Shown: positions 28,893-32,011 of the stretch, piece by piece | Numbering within the stretch: position 1 is the stretch's first letter | Layout: each line of letters starts with the position of its first letter | NCBI GenBank assembly: GCA_902780305.1 | Contig: CACZFB010000017.1 | Span: forward strand, 1 to 32,011 | Origin: an uncultured Coriobacteriaceae bacterium | Lineage (GTDB): Bacteria > Actinomycetota > Coriobacteriia > Coriobacteriales > Atopobiaceae | Reading direction: 5' to 3' | DNA: 32,011 nt | The notes under the pieces: generated by a model | The model's database searches: none | The model's input: only the letters and a program-made list of their open reading frames with translations | What the model was told of the DNA's origin: nothing | Program-made: the position numbers and the translations under genes

Positions 28893-31073
28893 ATGTGGAA
28901 GATACTGTTAAAGACAGTTCCGGTGAACCTAAGACGCGACCTTGGAACCTACATCCTCATGGGAGTTCTCGTTGCGGTCGGCATGTACATCGCGGCCGCG
29001 AGTGCAGGCCTTACCTACTCCTACTATGTGGCCTACGAGGAGAATGACCGCATCTCGAACAGCGAGGATGGGCAGTTCGAGGTGATGGAGCCGCTTAGCA
29101 CGCAACAGGAGCAGGCGATTCGGCAACGGGGATACACGCTTGAGCGGGCATTCTATTTTGACGCCACCCTAGATGACGAATCGGTGCTGCGCGTTATGAA
29201 GCACAGACAGTCGATTGACCGCATCGTGTTGGACGAAGGAGCGCTTCCACACACGGATACGGAGGCGGTTCTGGAAAAATGCTATGCGTACTATCACGAG
29301 CTCGATGTGTCCGACAGCGTGCGCGTGGCGAACAAGAGCCTGCGCATTGCTGGCGTCGGCTCCGTAACGGATTACGACATGCCCTCCAAAAGAATGGCCG
29401 ACTTCAGTTCCGATAGCGAGGCCTTTGGCCTCATCTTCGTTACCGAAGACTGCTACCAAGGGCTTCTCTCGGCTCTTGGGAGCAGCACCAGGGAATCGTA
29501 TGTGTACGCATACAAGCTGGCGGAAGGCGCGTCGGACGCAGACCTCAGACGTCTGCTTGTGGATGATCTCGGGCTACTTTCGCGCATGAGGACCTTCGTG
29601 CCCGCAGAGAACAACAACCGCATGGGCTCCGGCAAGGACGACAATTCCGTCTACGCCTTTGCGGGAATGGTCGTTGGCATTGGCCTCATGATTCTGATTT
29701 CTGTGGTCTTCTATATTCGTGTCCAGTTTTCGCTCGATAAGCAGAGTCCGTCCATCGGTGCCCTGCTGGCTATGGGAGTAAAGAAGCGTGACATCTATCC
29801 CATGCTGCTTCTCCCCTTTGCCATGGTGGCCTTTGTGGGCGGCCTTGCCGGCTTTATCCTAAGCTGCGTCTTTCCGTTGGCCGAGCTGGTGGAAAGCGAA
29901 GGCTTCTATTCCATCCCCCAGATTCCCATGGTCACGCATCCGCTCATTTTTGCGTATAGCGCGCTTATGCCGCCGTTTATATGCACCCTAATCAACCTCC
30001 TCCTCATGCGCAAGAAGATGGCACAGTCTGCGGGGTCGTTGCTCACGTCGTCCCGCGAGAGTACGAACGGGTCTGGCGGCATCGTCTTGTCCATAGTGGT
30101 CGGCAGCCTGCTGGCCGTATCGGTGTTTATGATGGGACGCGGTGTAGGGAGCTACAGCGCAACCGTGGCTGAGCGCATTCCAGTCGAGGTCAAATACGAG
30201 TACGCCTACGCACTTGCGGAGGAGCAGACGAAGGTTCCCGCAGGCGCACAGGGGGCGTTTACGTATACGTTTGCGGCCGAGAACTACGGCTATGTTCGCG
30301 ACATACCGTTCATTGGCATTGAACCCACCAACACCTACTTCGATGTGCCTGTGGCGGACCTCGACGGAGCCGTTATTATTAGCTCTGCCGTGGCAAGCAG
30401 AAACGGATTGCAGGCTGGCGACGAGCTGTCGGTGTTCGACCCGCTTACTGGAGAGGCGCATACGTTTAACATCAAGGGTGTAACGGACTACAACGCGCAG
30501 CTCACAGTATTTATGGATATCGACGACCTACGTTCGTATCTTGGGCGGGATGGCGTCGCGTTTAACACGGTGTATTCGGACGTTCCGCTCGACTTCTCTG
30601 GGGACCAGTTGCTTGGCGCAACCACCAAGGAGGGGCTGATTGCCTCGGTCAACAAGCTGGAGGTCGAGGTGGAATCGAGCAGGAACGTCTTGTGGGCGCT
30701 TGCCATCCTGTTCTACGGCGTCATGATGGTCTATCTTATCCAGTTTGCGGTGGTACGAAAGCGGCGCGACATCGCCTGTCTGTCGGCTCTTGGCTACACA
30801 AGCGGCGAGCTTACATGGATGGTAACGAGTAAGCTCGCGGCCTTGGCCTGTGTGAGTGCGGCCGTCAGCCTGTACGTGGGATACCGCATCTCCTTGCTGC
30901 TAATGCCCGTGCTCGTTGCATCGACACCCATCGGGCTCCTGCTCGACTATGGCCTGCCAGAGTTTCTCGTGCACCTTACGGGTGCCGTTGCAATCATTCT
31001 GCTCTCCGTGCTCTTTGGCTTCATTCGCATCGCCCGCACGGACAACCTCTATTATTTGAGAAATAGGGAGTGA
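28893..31073 (+). CDS. ABC transporter permease, FtsX/MacB superfamily
   Basis: Integral membrane protein of 726 residues with the two-block FtsX layout. A first helix (YILMGVLVAVGMYIAAASAG) is followed by a 200-residue extracytoplasmic domain, three helices between about 255 and 370 (FAGMVVGIGLMILISVVFYI, LLLPFAMVAFVGGLAGFILS, FAYSALMPPFICTLINLLLM), another helix near 400, a second external domain, and three C-terminal helices (LAILFYGVMMVYLIQFAVV onwards, with VVRKRRDIACLSALGYTSGEL as the cytoplasmic coupling segment). Such proteins work by mechanotransmission, moving lipids, peptides or lipoproteins outwards. The start at 28893 has AAAGGAA. It lies between the lipoprotein and the ATPase genes; the ATPase begins seven bases after its stop. 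Confidence 0.88.
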   Translation: MWKILLKTVPVNLRRDLGTYILMGVLVAVGMYIAAASAGLTYSYYVAYEENDRISNSEDGQFEVMEPLSTQQEQAIRQRGYTLERAFYFDATLDDESVLRVMKHRQSIDRIVLDEGALPHTDTEAVLEKCYAYYHELDVSDSVRVANKSLRIAGVGSVTDYDMPSKRMADFSSDSEAFGLIFVTEDCYQGLLSALGSSTRESYVYAYKLAEGASDADLRRLLVDDLGLLSRMRTFVPAENNNRMGSGKDDNSVYAFAGMVVGIGLMILISVVFYIRVQFSLDKQSPSIGALLAMGVKKRDIYPMLLLPFAMVAFVGGLAGFILSCVFPLAELVESEGFYSIPQIPMVTHPLIFAYSALMPPFICTLINLLLMRKKMAQSAGSLLTSSRESTNGSGGIVLSIVVGSLLAVSVFMMGRGVGSYSATVAERIPVEVKYEYAYALAEEQTKVPAGAQGAFTYTFAAENYGYVRDIPFIGIEPTNTYFDVPVADLDGAVIISSAVASRNGLQAGDELSVFDPLTGEAHTFNIKGVTDYNAQLTVFMDIDDLRSYLGRDGVAFNTVYSDVPLDFSGDQLLGATTKEGLIASVNKLEVEVESSRNVLWALAILFYGVMMVYLIQFAVVRKRRDIACLSALGYTSGELTWMVTSKLAALACVSAAVSLYVGYRISLLLMPVLVASTPIGLLLDYGLPEFLVHLTGAVAIILLSVLFGFIRIARTDNLYYLRNRE

Positions 31074-31080
31074 TAAGGTC

Positions 31081-31782
31081 ATGTATCTGGAAGTGACGGG
31101 CCTCAGGAAGAGCTACGGAACGGGAGAGGGACGCCAGGAGGTACTGCGAGGCGTGGACCTTACCATGGAGCGAGGCACGATGGCCTCCATCGTCGGGTCA
31201 TCTGGCTGTGGCAAGTCCACGCTCCTCAACTGCATAGGCGCGCTTGAAGTCATCGACGAAGGTGACGTGCGGATTGATGGCAAGTCCCTCAAAGGTCTGG
31301 GCAAGCTGGAGCGCGAGCGATATCGACGCGAGAACATCGGCTATGTCTTCCAATTCTTTAACCTGCTGGCCGACCTGAACGTGCGCGACAACATCCGTGT
31401 GGCCGAGCGGCTCACCGACGAGCCCATAGACTATGCGGCGTTGCTCGACCAGCTTGGACTCGCCGGAATCGAGAAGAAGTTTCCCAGTCAGCTCTCCGGC
31501 GGACAGCAGCAACGCGTGGCGATCGCAAGGGCGCTTGCCAAGAACCCGCGGTTGCTGCTCTGCGACGAACCGACGGGTGCCTTGGACTCGACGACGGCAA
31601 AGGATACGCTTATCCTGCTGGAAAAAATCAACGCAACCTTTGGAACCACCATACTTATGGTGACGCACAACCAGGTAATCCCGCAGATGATGCAGCAAAA
31701 CATTGTAATGCGGGACGGCAGAATCATCGAGAACAGCATCAACGAGCGTCGGATTCCCGCAGAGGCGCTGGAGGATCTATAG
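31081..31782 (+). CDS. ABC transporter ATPase, LolD/MacB type
   Basis: ATP-binding subunit of 233 residues, the normal length. Walker A is GSSGCGKST (39-47), the Q-loop is in YVFQFFNLL, the signature is LSGGQQQR (138-145), Walker B is LLLCDEP (158-164) with the ALDS D-loop, and the switch His is in MVTHNQ. The sequence belongs to the LolD/MacB/FtsE-like group that pairs with FtsX-type permeases such as the adjacent upstream gene. The start at 31081 follows AAGG-type sequence, seven bases after the permease stop. It is the last gene of the operon. Confidence 0.92.
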   Translation: MYLEVTGLRKSYGTGEGRQEVLRGVDLTMERGTMASIVGSSGCGKSTLLNCIGALEVIDEGDVRIDGKSLKGLGKLERERYRRENIGYVFQFFNLLADLNVRDNIRVAERLTDEPIDYAALLDQLGLAGIEKKFPSQLSGGQQQRVAIARALAKNPRLLLCDEPTGALDSTTAKDTLILLEKINATFGTTILMVTHNQVIPQMMQQNIVMRDGRIIENSINERRIPAEALEDL

Positions 31783-31822
31783 GCTCGCGTGCCACCTCGA
31801 CGAAAGCCACCGCCAACTTCCG

Positions 31823-32011
31823 CTAGAGCATCTTGCCCTCGTATTCGTGCTCGGGCATGGTCTTGAAGTCGTAGTTCGCAAGCTCGTCAAGGTAGATGTT
31901 CGTCGTGGCGGCACAGTGCATCATAAGATTCGAGTCGTTGTCTCGACTCGTGTGGACCAGCACGATTGGCTTACCGATTGCCGACGCATATCCGCACTCC
32001 CATGCCGTCCC
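31823..32011 (-). CDS. Nucleoside 2-deoxyribosyltransferase-like protein, C-terminal end only
   Basis: The last 62 residues of a protein entering from the right edge. The visible part, GTAWECGYASAIGKPIVLVH, then RDNDSNLMMHCAATTNIYLDEL and ending EYEGKML, matches the C-terminal half of nucleoside 2-deoxyribosyltransferases, where the D-S-G-T-A-x-E-x-G-Y-A segment holds the catalytic Glu region and an N-L-M-M stretch follows. These enzymes swap bases on deoxyribonucleosides in salvage. The N-terminus is outside the window. It converges on the ATPase gene with 40 bases between. Confidence 0.75.
   Translation of the reverse strand, partial: GTAWECGYASAIGKPIVLVHTSRDNDSNLMMHCAATTNIYLDELANYDFKTMPEHEYEGKML

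Overview
The window is GC-rich, gene-dense actinobacterial chromosome. The gene set (6-phospho-beta-glucosidase with PTS-type parts, lactate-type dehydrogenase, several lipoproteins, COG0523 GTPase, many small HAD phosphatases) and the palindromic repeats suggest a host-associated, fermentative member of the Coriobacteriia (Olsenella/Atopobiaceae-like). That placement is inferred from gene content and base composition; there is no rRNA or tRNA in the window to confirm it. No stretch over 300 bases lacks a gene. The longest gaps (3149-3376 and 25442-25662) hold palindromic repeats.

Layout. 1-3148 (minus): an operon of a class I methyltransferase, two Dpp/Opp/Nik-type permeases and the start of a substrate-binding lipoprotein that runs off the left edge. 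3377-5244: an Rrf2 regulator divergent from an O-acetylhomoserine sulfhydrylase (metY), with a strong promoter and candidate operator between them. 5370-9801 (minus): DUF554 membrane protein, a membrane-anchored low-complexity protein, a COG0523/CobW GTPase and a lactate/malate-family dehydrogenase. 9949-12283: a small unknown protein, an AAA-CYTH fusion and a Cof-type HAD phosphatase. 12337-16128: a candidate operator, a 6-phospho-beta-glucosidase and a three-part fusion (metallophosphoesterase, PTS EIIB, ROK-like). 16159-18227 (minus): a lipoprotein and a secreted-repeat/membrane protein. 18381-20793: a Mn-type cation diffusion facilitator coupled to a GNAT acetyltransferase, then a DUF1349 protein with a good terminator. 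20996-25441: a receptor with two solute-binding domains, a degenerate GGDEF and an intact EAL domain, a small unknown protein and a second Cof-type HAD. 25663-27776 (minus): an M15 peptidase lipoprotein, a DUF5131 radical-SAM-like protein and a small DUF4177-like protein. 27928-31782 (plus): a lipoprotein, FtsX-type permease and ATPase operon. 31823-32011 (minus): the C-terminal end of a nucleoside 2-deoxyribosyltransferase-like protein.

Two things stand out. First, the protein at 13915-16128 joins a complete metallophosphoesterase, a PTS EIIB domain with its phospho-cysteine, and a ROK-like domain that has lost its catalytic motifs. It lies just after a 6-phospho-beta-glucosidase whose own promoter overlaps a perfect palindrome, so the locus looks like an undescribed PTS-linked sugar-sensing unit. 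Second, the intergenic spaces carry at least thirteen palindromic elements of several families. In the GGGGGTAACCCCC family the outer arms differ between copies but stay complementary, which points to selection for, or copying of, a folded structure.
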